Shown here: positions 1-7,680 of the stretch, piece after piece | How positions within the stretch are numbered: position 1 is the first letter of the stretch | Layout: each line of letters opens with the position of its first letter | NCBI GenBank assembly: GCA_964387775.1 | Contig: CAYLZO010000001.1 | Coordinates: 32,915-96,914, forward strand | Origin: CAYLZO01 sp964387775 | Lineage (GTDB): Bacteria; Chloroflexota; Anaerolineae; JAAYZQ01 | Length of the DNA stretch: 64,000 nucleotides | Direction: 5' to 3' | Translations under genes and position numbers: made by a program | The notes under the pieces: model-generated | What the model was told of the DNA's origin: nothing | What the model saw: only the letters and a program-made list of their open reading frames with translations | Database searches by the model: none

Positions 1-516
1 GACCGGCAGGTAGGCCACGTGCCCGACGGTGAGGGGGATGGTGGCCGGGGCCGAGACCAAGTCCAGGCCGCCGGGGCCGTCGGACAATACGAGGGCAGGG
101 ACGCCGTAGCCCTGCCAGTTGGTGTCGCCAGGCAGGAGGGGGCCGATCCATTCCACAGCCTCCTCCCCGGCCCGCAGTCGCAGGATGCCGCCGCCGGCGC
201 TGCCGGCGTAATAGTCGTGGCGGCCATCGGGGTGGGGAAAGATGGCGATGCTGCGCAGGTCCGCGCCGATGCTCTGGCTGTCCCAGGCCCAGTCGAAGAT
301 CAGGTCGCCCTCGGTTGCCGGCGCCAGGGTCCACAGGCCGCCGTGGTGGGTGCCAAAGGCGACCAGCGGTTCGGTGCTCTGGATTGTTTCTTTGGCTGCC
401 AGGCCGTCGGCGAGCGCCTGCCTGGGGGATGACGGCGGATTCGTAGCTTGTGCGCCCAGCAGGACGACGAGGAACAACATGGTCAGTCCGAGGGTCTTGG
501 AAAATACATATCCCAT
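1..516 (-). CDS. Exported protein of unknown function (3' end outside window)
   Basis: The frame opens at ATG 516 and reaches the window edge with no stop (172 codons visible). The first ~25 residues are a signal peptide with the hydrophobic run LGLTMLFLVVLLGA, followed by a Pro/Ser-rich mature start. Further on, glycine-rich segments such as VAFGTHHGGLWTL and YYAGSAGGGILRL resemble blades of a beta-propeller, but no family is recognised. It starts 3 nt after the stop of the upstream response regulator on the same strand, so the two are probably co-transcribed. Export is well supported; function is unknown. Confidence 0.6.
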   Translation of the reverse strand, partial: MGYVFSKTLGLTMLFLVVLLGAQATNPPSSPRQALADGLAAKETIQSTEPLVAFGTHHGGLWTLAPATEGDLIFDWAWDSQSIGADLRSIAIFPHPDGRHDYYAGSAGGGILRLRAGEEAVEWIGPLLPGDTNWQGYGVPALVLSDGPGGLDLVSAPATIPLTVGHVAYLPV

Positions 517-519
517 GGC

Positions 520-927
520 TCACCGATGGTTTCCTGCGGTTGTGACGACGGGCGCTTCCGGGGAAAGATAGGCGTCGATGGCGGCCAGCAGATCGTCCAG
601 GGAGACGGGCTTGGACAGGTACAGGTCACACAGGGCACGCAGCCGCTCTGCCAGCCGGCCGTTGGTGCTCTCACCGGTGAGCGCGATCAGAGGGATGTCG
701 CGGGTCATCGGCATCTGGCGCAGAATCCCGGCCACCTGGGCGCCGTTCAATAGAGGCATGTGCCCGTCCAGAAGAATCAGATCGGGCGGTTCGGTCAGCG
801 CGGCGATGACGGCTTCCTGGCCATCCTGGGCGTGGAGAATGTCCAGGTGGGGGCAAATGCTGGTGAACATTCTGTCCATGACCTCGCGGATAAGCGGGTT
901 GTCGTCGGCAATCAATAGACGTTTCAT
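520..927 (-). CDS. Single-domain response regulator (CheY-like receiver)
   Basis: A 135-residue receiver domain with no output domain. The acidic pair D8-D9 and the phospho-acceptor Asp in LILLDGHMP (about D54) are present, as are the switch Thr in ALTGES and the Lys in LSKPVS. The start MKRLLIADD is preceded by a clear AGGAGG, which makes it a better choice than an in-frame ATG 48 nt upstream. With no DNA-binding domain it would act by protein interaction or phosphorelay. The next gene, an exported protein, begins 3 nt after its stop. No kinase partner is adjacent. Confidence 0.85.
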   Translation of the reverse strand: MKRLLIADDNPLIREVMDRMFTSICPHLDILHAQDGQEAVIAALTEPPDLILLDGHMPLLNGAQVAGILRQMPMTRDIPLIALTGESTNGRLAERLRALCDLYLSKPVSLDDLLAAIDAYLSPEAPVVTTAGNHR

Positions 928-1062
928 TCCAACCTCCTTCACGAATGGTTGCCATCTGTGCCCGGCTACCGTCATAGTACGAGGCCCATATCATCACCCA
1001 GTGATAGGAGTGTAAAAATCTTGTAACTGTTGCTCAGGCCAATCTCCTGACCGAGCCTGGGT

Positions 1063-1294
1063 GGCGCGGTCGGAGACCGGCCACAGCCTGAGGTCAGAGA
1101 CCGGCCACAGCCTGGGGTGGAGCTCCTGGAGCCTGAGGTGGAGCCTCTGGAGCCTGAGGTGGAGCCTCTGGAGCCTGGGGTGGAGCCTCTGGAGCCTGAG
1201 GTGGAGCCTCTGGAGCCTGGGGTGGAGCCTCTGGAGCCTGGGGCGGCACGGTCGGAGACCGGCCACAGCCTGAGGTCGGAGACCGGCCATAGCC
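1063..1294. repeat. Compound tandem repeat in a 552-nt gene-free interval
   Basis: Six head-to-tail 21-bp units (consensus GGTGGAGCCTCTGGAGCCTG plus A or G) occupy 1116-1241. Both sides carry copies of a second unit, CGGAGACCGGCCACAGCCTG: near 1071 and 1094 on the left, 1252 and 1276 on the right. The 21-bp period keeps frames open on both strands, but the peptides are pure low-complexity and none has a good ribosome site, so I call it non-coding. The rest of 928-1479 shows no gene. Confidence 0.85.
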
Positions 1295-1340
1295 AGAGCG
1301 CCATCTGAAGATGGGATGGCATGGCAGAGCCCATCTGAAC

Positions 1341-1400
1341 ATGGATCTCACGGATATAAGCAGCAAATCCGTATGAATCCGCGTTAATCCGTGTCCTACA
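1341..1400. repeat. Short ATCCG/CGGAT dispersed repeat
   Basis: A degenerate run built from AATCCGTATGAATCCGCG and AATCCGTGTCC, preceded by the inverse motif GGATCTCACGGAT. The same sequence type recurs at 12264-12334, where it forms a long hairpin. It lies in the intergenic interval between sufU and the response regulator. Confidence 0.6.
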
Positions 1401-1479
1401 GAAATGTGACTTTATGCCCGTCGCCGGTATAGCGAGATGATCAGGGTTCGATCCGAGTGGTCAAGCCCAATCTGGCAGG

Positions 1480-1875
1480 TCAGCGATCCAGCAGCGGCCA
1501 CTCGGTCTCGCCGTAGGCCGCGTGGCGGAAGGCCATCCAGGGCAGCAGGGCGCACTTGAGCCGCGAGGGGCGCGGCGCCGATTGCAGCTCGGCCAGGAAT
1601 TCGTCCTGGCCCAGCGTCCGCAGCTCGGCCAGGCCGCGGCCCCGGATCGTCTCGGTCAAGATAGAGGCGGCCCCCAGGCAGAGGGCACAGCCCCGCCCCT
1701 CGAAAGCCGCCTCGACGACGCGCCCGCGGGCATCGTCCAACCGGATCTCAACCGTCACCCTGTCGCCACACAGAGAGTTGTACTCCTCCGCGGACAGGTC
1801 GGGATCGGCCAGGTGCCCCCGATTGCGCGGATTGCGATAGTGATCGAGCAGGCGCTCGGTGTACATGTCGCTCAT
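1480..1875 (-). CDS. sufU: SufU/IscU-type iron-sulfur cluster assembly scaffold
   Basis: A 131-residue scaffold on which [Fe-S] clusters are assembled from sulfur supplied by a cysteine desulfurase. The three ligand cysteines are present: C36 in NSLCGD (with its Asp), C63 in EGRGCALC and C108 in RLKCALLPW. The N-terminus (MYTERLLDHYRNPRN) is typical of the family. Family knowledge: SufU/IscU serve general Fe-S maturation. No sufC/B/D/S genes lie next to it. Its stop is 9 nt short of the edge of xdhC on the same strand, so it could serve the Fe-S centres of a molybdenum hydroxylase; that link is inference. Confidence 0.88.
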   Translation of the reverse strand: MSDMYTERLLDHYRNPRNRGHLADPDLSAEEYNSLCGDRVTVEIRLDDARGRVVEAAFEGRGCALCLGAASILTETIRGRGLAELRTLGQDEFLAELQSAPRPSRLKCALLPWMAFRHAAYGETEWPLLDR

Positions 1876-1884
1876 GGGTTTCCC

Positions 1885-2955
1885 TCAGACCGATCCAGTC
1901 TTTGAGACTGGACCGGTCTCGTCGCGTAGCGAGGCGCCACTCCGCCCGTTTTTGACGGCCACCACCTCGGCGATGATGCTCAGCGCCGTCTCTTCCGGGC
2001 TATCGCCGCCCAGGTCCAGGCCGATGGGGGCGTAGACGCGCTGCAACTGCTCGGCCGTGACGCCATAGGTCTCCAGCCGCTCGAAGCGCTTGGCGTGGGT
2101 TCCCCGGCTGCCGATGGCGCCGACGTAGGCCGCGTCGGTTTGCAGCGCCGCCTCCAGCGTCGGCTCGTCGATCTTGGGGTCGTGGGTCAGCAGCACGACG
2201 TAGGTGTTGCCGTCCACGTCCAGGTGGGCGAATGCCTCGTCGGGCCATTCGAGCCGCACCTCGTCGGCCTCGGGAAATCGCTCGCGACTGACGAATTTCG
2301 CCCGCGGATCGACCACGATGGTGTAGAACCCCAACTCTCGGGCAAAACGCGTCAGGGGGATGGCGACGTGCACCCCGCCGACGACGAGCAGCACCGGCGG
2401 CGGCAGGAAGGGCTCGACAAAGACCTCAAAGCCGGGCGTGATCTCGTGGATGGCGCCGTGCTCGGCGTGTGCGGCCAGCATCTCCTGGGCGTGGCGCGTG
2501 ATGCGTGGTGCGTCAAAGCCTGTCACAACCCCATCACAGGTGATCAGCGCCGATTCCCCGATTCCCTGATTCCCCGATACCGTCACGGCCAGGGCCACCG
2601 GCTCGCCGCGCTCGACGTGGTCCACCAGCTCCTCCACCAGCACCGGGTCGAGCCCTTGGACAAAGACGTCGATGGTCCCGCCGCAGGCCAGGCCCACGTC
2701 CCAGATCATGTCCTCGGTGATGCCAAAGTGCAGCACCCTCGGCGGGCCGCCGCCCAGGACGTCCATCATTTCCTCGTAGACGGTCGTCTCCACGCAGCCG
2801 CCGCTCACCGAGCCGGCCATGCGGCCCTCGCTGGAGACGATCATGCGCGCCCCCACCGGCCTCGGCGCCGAGCCGACGACGCGGATCACCGTCGCCACGG
2901 CGATCTCTTTGCCGGCGGCGAACCATTCTCGAATCTGGGGCAATAGATCTATCAT
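1885..2955 (-). CDS. XdhC/CoxI-family molybdenum hydroxylase maturation factor
   Basis: A 356-residue protein. The N-terminal XdhC/CoxI domain carries the diagnostic SGGCVE with MIVSSEGRMAGSVSGG upstream, and the C-terminal Rossmann-like domain has VDPRAKFVSRERFPEADEV and AYVGAIGSRGTHAKR. Family members hold or deliver molybdenum cofactor, or help its sulfuration, for xanthine/CO dehydrogenase-type enzymes. The enzyme itself is not in the window. It overlaps the next upstream gene by 4 nt. A heptad-like repeat (2551-2580) encodes an in-frame insertion, SGNQGIGESA. Confidence 0.88.
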   Translation of the reverse strand: MIDLLPQIREWFAAGKEIAVATVIRVVGSAPRPVGARMIVSSEGRMAGSVSGGCVETTVYEEMMDVLGGGPPRVLHFGITEDMIWDVGLACGGTIDVFVQGLDPVLVEELVDHVERGEPVALAVTVSGNQGIGESALITCDGVVTGFDAPRITRHAQEMLAAHAEHGAIHEITPGFEVFVEPFLPPPVLLVVGGVHVAIPLTRFARELGFYTIVVDPRAKFVSRERFPEADEVRLEWPDEAFAHLDVDGNTYVVLLTHDPKIDEPTLEAALQTDAAYVGAIGSRGTHAKRFERLETYGVTAEQLQRVYAPIGLDLGGDSPEETALSIIAEVVAVKNGRSGASLRDETGPVSKTGSV

Positions 2956-3716
2956 TTCCCATCCTTGATCCAGGTGAGCAGGCGCAACCCGCCCGCCCGC
3001 TTGATTTGGCGAAAGGTGGCACCCTGGCCCACCGAGAGCAGCACCCGCGCCGGATCGTCGACCACCGTGGCGCTCAGGGCGTCCACGCCGGCGTCGAACA
3101 GGGCCGGGGCCAGGGGCGTGCTCGGCCCGAGGAGCAGGACAAAGGCGTCAGGCCGGCAGAGGGCCATCAACGCGTCGAAGGTGTGGTTGAGCAACGACGT
3201 GCCGGTCAGCGCGACCACGTCGGCCCGGGGCAAAACCTCGTCGGCCCGGTCGGCGGGCAGGTCGCCGGGCGCGGGCCGCAGTTCGAGCACCCAGCACTCG
3301 TCGGCTGCCTCGCGCACGCGGTCGAGAAAGGGAAAGTGGCCGACGATGGCCACCCGCTTGCCGGTGCCCCGCGCCAGAATGACGTCGGCGGCGTTGACCT
3401 CGCCCAGCGGCTTGTCATCCTCCGGCACCCGGTTGAGGCCCAGGAGGGCGTTGCAGGCCGCCATGCCGATGCTCGCTTCCAGGATGCGCTCCGAGCGTAG
3501 CAGCCCGGCCAGCTCCCGGCCACTGCGCCCCAGCAACCGCCCCGCCTCGACCACCGGCGGCCACGGCCCGCCCGTCTCGGCCCGCAGCGTCGAGGCCAGA
3601 CCACAGCGGGGCGGATCGGCGTCCACCACGACAGCCGTCCAGAACGCCCCGACGAGGATCTGACGCACCGGGGCGTCCGACTCCAAGCTGTTCAGCAAAT
3701 GAGAAATAGTTTCCAT
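2952..3716 (-). CDS. DUF364-type putative heavy-metal chelation protein
   Basis: A 254-residue protein starting METISHLLNSLES, with GGAGG just upstream; the longer in-frame start lacks this signal. Features fit the DUF4213/DUF364 group: an N-terminal DUF4213-like part (VRQILVGAFWTAVVV...CGLAST), a Rossmann-like part (KRVAIVGHFPF) and ALTGTSLLNHTFD. The group is linked to metal or cofactor handling but its chemistry is not established. Position between xdhC and a molybdopterin-binding gene (4-nt overlap with xdhC) supports a role in molybdoenzyme assembly. Confidence 0.75.
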   Translation of the reverse strand: METISHLLNSLESDAPVRQILVGAFWTAVVVDADPPRCGLASTLRAETGGPWPPVVEAGRLLGRSGRELAGLLRSERILEASIGMAACNALLGLNRVPEDDKPLGEVNAADVILARGTGKRVAIVGHFPFLDRVREAADECWVLELRPAPGDLPADRADEVLPRADVVALTGTSLLNHTFDALMALCRPDAFVLLLGPSTPLAPALFDAGVDALSATVVDDPARVLLSVGQGATFRQIKRAGGLRLLTWIKDGK

Positions 3717-3730
3717 AGAGCCTCCCACGT

Positions 3731-3770
3731 GATGCGTGATGCGTGAAACGTGAATCACGCATCACGCATC
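3731..3770. repeat. Perfect 16-bp inverted repeat, CGTGATGC type
   Basis: Arms GATGCGTGATGCGTGA (3731-3746) and TCACGCATCACGCATC (3755-3770) are perfectly complementary around an 8-nt loop. The right arm overlaps the stop codon of the molybdopterin-binding gene. It could act as an RNA hairpin between two operon genes. The heptad-like composition matches other short repeats in the window. Confidence 0.75.
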
Positions 3771-4767
3771 AGGTAATGTCCCCGGCCCGCTCGGCGGCGG
3801 TGAGAAAGCCGCCCAGCCCCAGCGCCGCCACGTCCTCACGCGCCAGGCGGTCGCCCAGGAGCAGGCGGGGCAGCACCAGGTCGACGACGTTGCGCTTGCG
3901 GCCCTTGGCGCACATGGCCAGAGTCCGGGGAAAATAGGCCAGGGCCAGCAGGTTTCCCGGCTCGACGGGCGCGCCGGAGAGGGCCGTCTTGGCGCCGGCC
4001 CGGCGCAGGGCACGCAACGTCGTGTCCTCGTCGTGGATGACCGACGTCTGCCCGGCGACGATGAGCAGGTCGGCGTCGGCCGCCAGCCGGGCGGCTGCCT
4101 GGGCAATGGCGGCCTCGTCCTGGTCCACGGCCTCGGCGGCGACGATCTCGGCGCCCAGGCGCTCCAGGCGGGCCTGCGTCGGCGGCAGGTACTCGTCGCG
4201 GGTCCGGTCCTGGGCTGCCGGCTCGGCGACAAAGAGCATCGCCACGCGGCGGCCCGGCTCAAAGGGCCGCACCTCGACCACGCCGGGCCGGGCGACGGCC
4301 ATCTCCAGGGCGCGCTCCAGGTCGCGGCGGGCGACGGCGTAGGGCACGATCTTGAGGGTCGCCACGTTGTCGGTCTCCTGGTTCGGCCCGACGACGGTAT
4401 GCTGGCGGCGGGTGGCCACGGCAAAACCGGGCAGGGTGTTGATGGCCAACAGGCGCCCGGCGTCCACTTCCAGCAGGCCGTCGACGGCCGCGCGCAGGTT
4501 GACGCGCCCGCCGTGGGCCCGCGTGTAGGACAGGTGCTCGGTTTGCATCGCCTCGGCCAGGGCCAGGGCCGCCTCGTCCTCGTGGACGTCGCCGGGTTCC
4601 AGGACGGCGACGTCGACCGTGTCGCGGCCGGCCTCGGCGAGTTGGGCCAGGTGCTCGCCGGTCAGGCGGGTGCCTTTTCTGACGACGCGCCGGCCGTCCT
4701 CGCCGGCGGCGTTGTGCAGCAGGATGGTGCCCGCGGCGCTGGCGATGGGTCGGGTTTCAAGTTGCAT
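3769..4767 (-). CDS. Molybdopterin-binding domain protein
   Basis: A 332-residue protein. The first ~170 residues resemble the MoeA-type N-terminal regions found in xanthine dehydrogenase accessory proteins. The C-terminal half is a MoCF/MogA-like domain: VAMLFVAEPAAQDRTRDEYLPP, LLIVAGQTSVIHDEDTT and a GAPVEPGNLLALAYF segment at the cofactor pocket. It probably binds molybdopterin or its nucleotide adduct for loading hydroxylases. Start ATG 4767 follows TGAGGAGAGA. Its first ~17 codons are strikingly similar to those of the DUF6922 gene at 5771. Confidence 0.78.
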   Translation of the reverse strand: MQLETRPIASAAGTILLHNAAGEDGRRVVRKGTRLTGEHLAQLAEAGRDTVDVAVLEPGDVHEDEAALALAEAMQTEHLSYTRAHGGRVNLRAAVDGLLEVDAGRLLAINTLPGFAVATRRQHTVVGPNQETDNVATLKIVPYAVARRDLERALEMAVARPGVVEVRPFEPGRRVAMLFVAEPAAQDRTRDEYLPPTQARLERLGAEIVAAEAVDQDEAAIAQAAARLAADADLLIVAGQTSVIHDEDTTLRALRRAGAKTALSGAPVEPGNLLALAYFPRTLAMCAKGRKRNVVDLVLPRLLLGDRLAREDVAALGLGGFLTAAERAGDIT

Positions 4768-4791
4768 AATCTCTCCTCAGTCACTCCCCAG

Positions 4792-5445
4792 TCAATCGAT
4801 GCCGCTCAAGCGCCGGGCCAGCCGGCGTGCGGCGGATTCACAGTAAGTTCGAACGTCAGCCCAACGCACCGGTTTCAGGAGCCTGGGCATGGGTTGTTGC
4901 TCGGCATCCTCAAAATAGGCCAGAGCCCGGATGGCAATGGCGAGAAAGCTGGGCCGGTCGAAGTACTTGGTCGGCGCCAATTCCAACAGCCGGTCGAGAG
5001 AGACGGTCTCTCGCAGGCAGTAGATGTCCACAAAGTCGCGCCGTGTGCCACGCGAGTTGATGGCGGCGAGTTTCATCAAGCCGATGTCCGTAGGCGAGGC
5101 GAGTTCTACGCCTCCATATTCGACGGTCGGCTCCAGCAATGGATGCGGCTGGTGGACAAAACTCACGTCTGTGCCAAAGAGTTGGGTGAACAACGCCCCA
5201 TCCTGCTCCGACGCGATCTCGAAATCGCCGCTCCTATCCAGGAGCAGGCGAATCTGCTCGCGCTCCGGTGCCAGGAGACAGCGGGTTGGGCTGAACCAGT
5301 CGAGGTCGGTGGAGATGCGGTGCCCGATTTGCAGGGCCAGAGCCGTTCCGCCGGCCAGATAAAAGTCCTGCAGAAACCGTTGACGGCCTAGATAGTCGAG
5401 AGCCTGTCGGCAGCCGGCGGTGATGGCCTCCTCGTGCACGTTCAT
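4792..5445 (-). CDS. AbiEii/AbiGii-type nucleotidyltransferase toxin
   Basis: A 217-residue nucleotidyltransferase with the family signature FYLAGGTALAL, GHRISTDLDWF and later LMKLAAINSRGTRRDFVD (GS/GG and DxD metal-binding motifs). AbiEii toxins are NTP transferases neutralised by a partner and act in type IV TA or phage-abortive systems. It overlaps the upstream DUF6922 gene by ATGA, the usual arrangement for translational coupling. The start at ATG 5445 is fixed by this overlap and by AGAAGAG upstream. Confidence 0.85.
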   Translation of the reverse strand: MNVHEEAITAGCRQALDYLGRQRFLQDFYLAGGTALALQIGHRISTDLDWFSPTRCLLAPEREQIRLLLDRSGDFEIASEQDGALFTQLFGTDVSFVHQPHPLLEPTVEYGGVELASPTDIGLMKLAAINSRGTRRDFVDIYCLRETVSLDRLLELAPTKYFDRPSFLAIAIRALAYFEDAEQQPMPRLLKPVRWADVRTYCESAARRLARRLSGID

Positions 5446-5771
5446 CTCTTCTCTGCTTTTCGAGCTTGGACTGCCCACTCGGGGGCAACGTAGGCCGTGA
5501 TGCCCAGCGCCAGCCGCCAAAGTGCGAATGAGCGCTTGGACAGCAGGCGGAATCCGTGCTGGCGCACCCACTCTGCGACTCGTTCCTCACCGTAGGTGTC
5601 GAACAGCCAGCGGACCTGCGGCCAGGTGCCCCGCTCCAGCAGGCGCTCGATGATGACGCCGCTGTGGCGTTCCAGGTCCAGACTATCGAAGGCGTACTCC
5701 GGAAAGAGCCAGGCGGAGGAAGCCGGAATGGTGCCAGCAGCGTTGGCGACAGATCGGATTTCAAGTCGCAT
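5442..5771 (-). CDS. DUF6922-like protein, probable antitoxin partner of AbiEii
   Basis: A 109-residue protein. From about residue 21 it reads as the DUF6922 fold common beside AbiEii toxins: FPEYAFDSLDLERH, then WPQVRWLFDTYGEERV. The first ~17 residues (MRLEIRSVANAAGTI) do not belong to that family; they closely match the N-terminus of the downstream molybdopterin-binding protein (MQLETRPIASAAGTI). The ribosome site GGAGAGGAG precedes ATG 5771. Role as antitoxin is inferred from position and pairing. Confidence 0.72.
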   Translation of the reverse strand: MRLEIRSVANAAGTIPASSAWLFPEYAFDSLDLERHSGVIIERLLERGTWPQVRWLFDTYGEERVAEWVRQHGFRLLSKRSFALWRLALGITAYVAPEWAVQARKAEKR

Positions 5772-5804
5772 AAATGCTCCTCTCCAGAACAATGGATTTC
5801 GGGG

Positions 5805-6584
5805 CTATGATAGCAGAATGATACGCCGCCCGTCAACCTGAAAGACCTGCACGGGCACGCCATAGGTCGCCGAGAGCTTGTCGGCGGTCAGGGTCGCCGC
5901 CGCCGGGCCGGCGGCCAGCACCCGGCCGCCGCGCATCAGCACCGCGACGTCGGCCACCGAGGCGGCCAGGTTGGGGTCGTGGGTGGTCAGCACCAGGGTC
6001 ACGCCCCCGGCGACCAGGCCGCGCATGATCTCCAGCAGGCGGCCCTGGTTGCTCAGGTCGAGGTGGGCCGTCGGCTCGTCCATGAGCAGCACCCGGGGCT
6101 GCTGGGCCAGGGCGCGGGCCACGGTGGCCAGTTGGCGCTCGCCGCCGCTGAGGTTGGGCAGCAGGCGGTGCTCCAGGCCGGCCAGGCCGGCCAGGCGCAG
6201 GGCCTCCAGGGCGACCTGGCGATCCGCCTCGCCCGGCATCTGAAGCGGGCCGAGGTAGGGCGCCCGGCCGAGCAGCACGTACTCCAGCACCGAAAAGTCA
6301 AAGGGGATGTGCTCGTCCTGGGGCACCAGGCCGACCAGCCGGCTCCGCTCGCGACGGGAGTAGCCGTCCTGGGGCCGGCCCGCCAGCCGGACGTCGCCGG
6401 CCTGGGGGCGCAGCACGCCCAGCAGCAGGCGCAGCAGCGTCGTCTTGCCCGAGCCGTTGGGTCCCAGGATGGCCGTCACGGCCCCTTCCGGGACCTCCAG
6501 CGACAGGTCGCGCAGCACGGCCCGCCCCGGCCCGTCATAACTAAACCAAACGCCGGCCAGCGAGAGAATGCTATCCCCACTCAT
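5805..6584 (-). CDS. ABC transporter ATP-binding protein (iron-siderophore/B12 type)
   Basis: About 259 residues: Walker A LGPNGSGKTT, signature NLSGGERQLA, Walker B VLLMDEPTAHLD and the switch His in LTTHDPN. Sequence style (VPQDEHIPFDFSVLEYVLLGR) is that of FecE/BtuD/FhuC ATPases energising uptake of ferric siderophores, heme or cobalamin. I use ATG 6584; an in-frame ATG 18 nt upstream is possible. The cognate permease and binding protein lie immediately upstream. Confidence 0.9.
   Translation of the reverse strand: MSGDSILSLAGVWFSYDGPGRAVLRDLSLEVPEGAVTAILGPNGSGKTTLLRLLLGVLRPQAGDVRLAGRPQDGYSRRERSRLVGLVPQDEHIPFDFSVLEYVLLGRAPYLGPLQMPGEADRQVALEALRLAGLAGLEHRLLPNLSGGERQLATVARALAQQPRVLLMDEPTAHLDLSNQGRLLEIMRGLVAGGVTLVLTTHDPNLAASVADVAVLMRGGRVLAAGPAAATLTADKLSATYGVPVQVFQVDGRRIILLS
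5807..5836 (-). promoter_or_regulatory. Candidate promoter for the DUF6922-AbiEii pair
   Basis: Reading the minus strand: -35 TTGACG (5831-5836), an 18-nt spacer, -10 TATCAT (5807-5812), 36 nt before the start at 5771. It lies in the last codons of the ABC ATPase gene, so the TA pair could be transcribed independently. Confidence 0.5.
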
Positions 6585-6621
6585 CGCTGCCCCAATCCCC
6601 AATCCCTAATACCCAATCCCT

Positions 6622-7680
6622 TCACCGCTGCACCCGAATATTCCGGCTCAACATCATCACCAAAAAGAGCGCCGCACCAAAGAGGGAAGCCAGGATGCCG
6701 AGCGGGATCTCGCCGGGCAGCAGGGTGCGGGCCAAATCGTCGCAAATCAGGGCAAAGATGCCGCCCAGCAGCATCGAGGCCGGCAGCGAGCGCTGGGCGT
6801 CGGCCCCGGTAAAGCGCCGGGCGACGTGGGGGATGAGCAGGCCGATCCAGCCCACGATGCCGGCCACCGAGACGACGGCGGCCGTGGCGGCCACGGCGGC
6901 AACCAGCACCAGCGTCCGCTCGCGGCCCGGCGCGGCGCCCAGCGAAAAGCCGGTGTCGTCGTCGAGCGAGAGCAGGTTGAGCCGCCAGCGCATCAGGTAG
7001 ACGACCACCAGCCCGGCCACGACGGCGGGCAGCAGGTAGAGCAGGTCGGGCCAGGTGACGCGCCACAGCCCGCCCAGCATCCAAAAGACGATGTCGGGCA
7101 GCTCGGTCAGCGGGTCGGCCAGGTACTTGAGCACGCCCACGCCGGCCGAAAAGAGGGCCGACACGGCGATGCCCGACAGCACCAGGCGCAGGATCCAGCC
7201 GCCGTAGCGGGCGCGGCGGGCCAGGGCGTAGGACAGGCCCAGGCCCAGGCAGGCAAAGAGGGTGGCCGCCCCCTCGGTCAGCAGCGGCGAGGCGCCCAGG
7301 GTTAGGATGCTCAGGGCCGCGCCAAAGGCTGCCCCCTGGGAGACGCCCAGAAAACCGGGCTCGACCAAGGGGTTGCGAAAGATCATCTGCAAGACGGCCC
7401 CGGCGGCGGCCAGGGTCACGCCCAGCAGGGCGGCGCTGAGCACGCGGGGCAGCCGCAGGTTGAGCACCAGCCGCCGGGCCACCTCGTCCTGCCACAGCGT
7501 CGCCGGCGACATCCAGCCCGGCGCCGGGTAGCGCCCCACAAAGAGGGAGGCGAGCAGGACGAGGAGAAAGGCGGCGCTCAGCAGCAGGAAGGGCCGCCGG
7601 GCCAGCGCGGCCCGCACCGCAGCCACGCGGCGCGCCGACAGACCTCGGTCCGTGTCGAGCACGGGGCGGGCGACGCTCAC
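6622..7680 (-). CDS. FecCD/BtuC-family ABC permease
   Basis: A 352-residue, ~9-10 helix permease with family landmarks RLPRVLSAALLGVTLAAAGA, NPLVEPGFLGVSQGA, GIVGWIGLLIPHVAR (coupling region) and GEIPLGILASLFGA near the C-terminus. It forms the membrane channel of the siderophore- or B12-type importer with the ATPase (38 nt downstream) and the lipoprotein (4-nt overlap upstream). Substrate cannot be read from sequence. Confidence 0.92.
   Translation of the reverse strand: MSVARPVLDTDRGLSARRVAAVRAALARRPFLLLSAAFLLVLLASLFVGRYPAPGWMSPATLWQDEVARRLVLNLRLPRVLSAALLGVTLAAAGAVLQMIFRNPLVEPGFLGVSQGAAFGAALSILTLGASPLLTEGAATLFACLGLGLSYALARRARYGGWILRLVLSGIAVSALFSAGVGVLKYLADPLTELPDIVFWMLGGLWRVTWPDLLYLLPAVVAGLVVVYLMRWRLNLLSLDDDTGFSLGAAPGRERTLVLVAAVAATAAVVSVAGIVGWIGLLIPHVARRFTGADAQRSLPASMLLGGIFALICDDLARTLLPGEIPLGILASLFGAALFLVMMLSRNIRVQR

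Noticed and set aside
1116..1241. CRISPR array
   Set aside because: Units are contiguous 21-mers with no unique spacers and no cas genes nearby.
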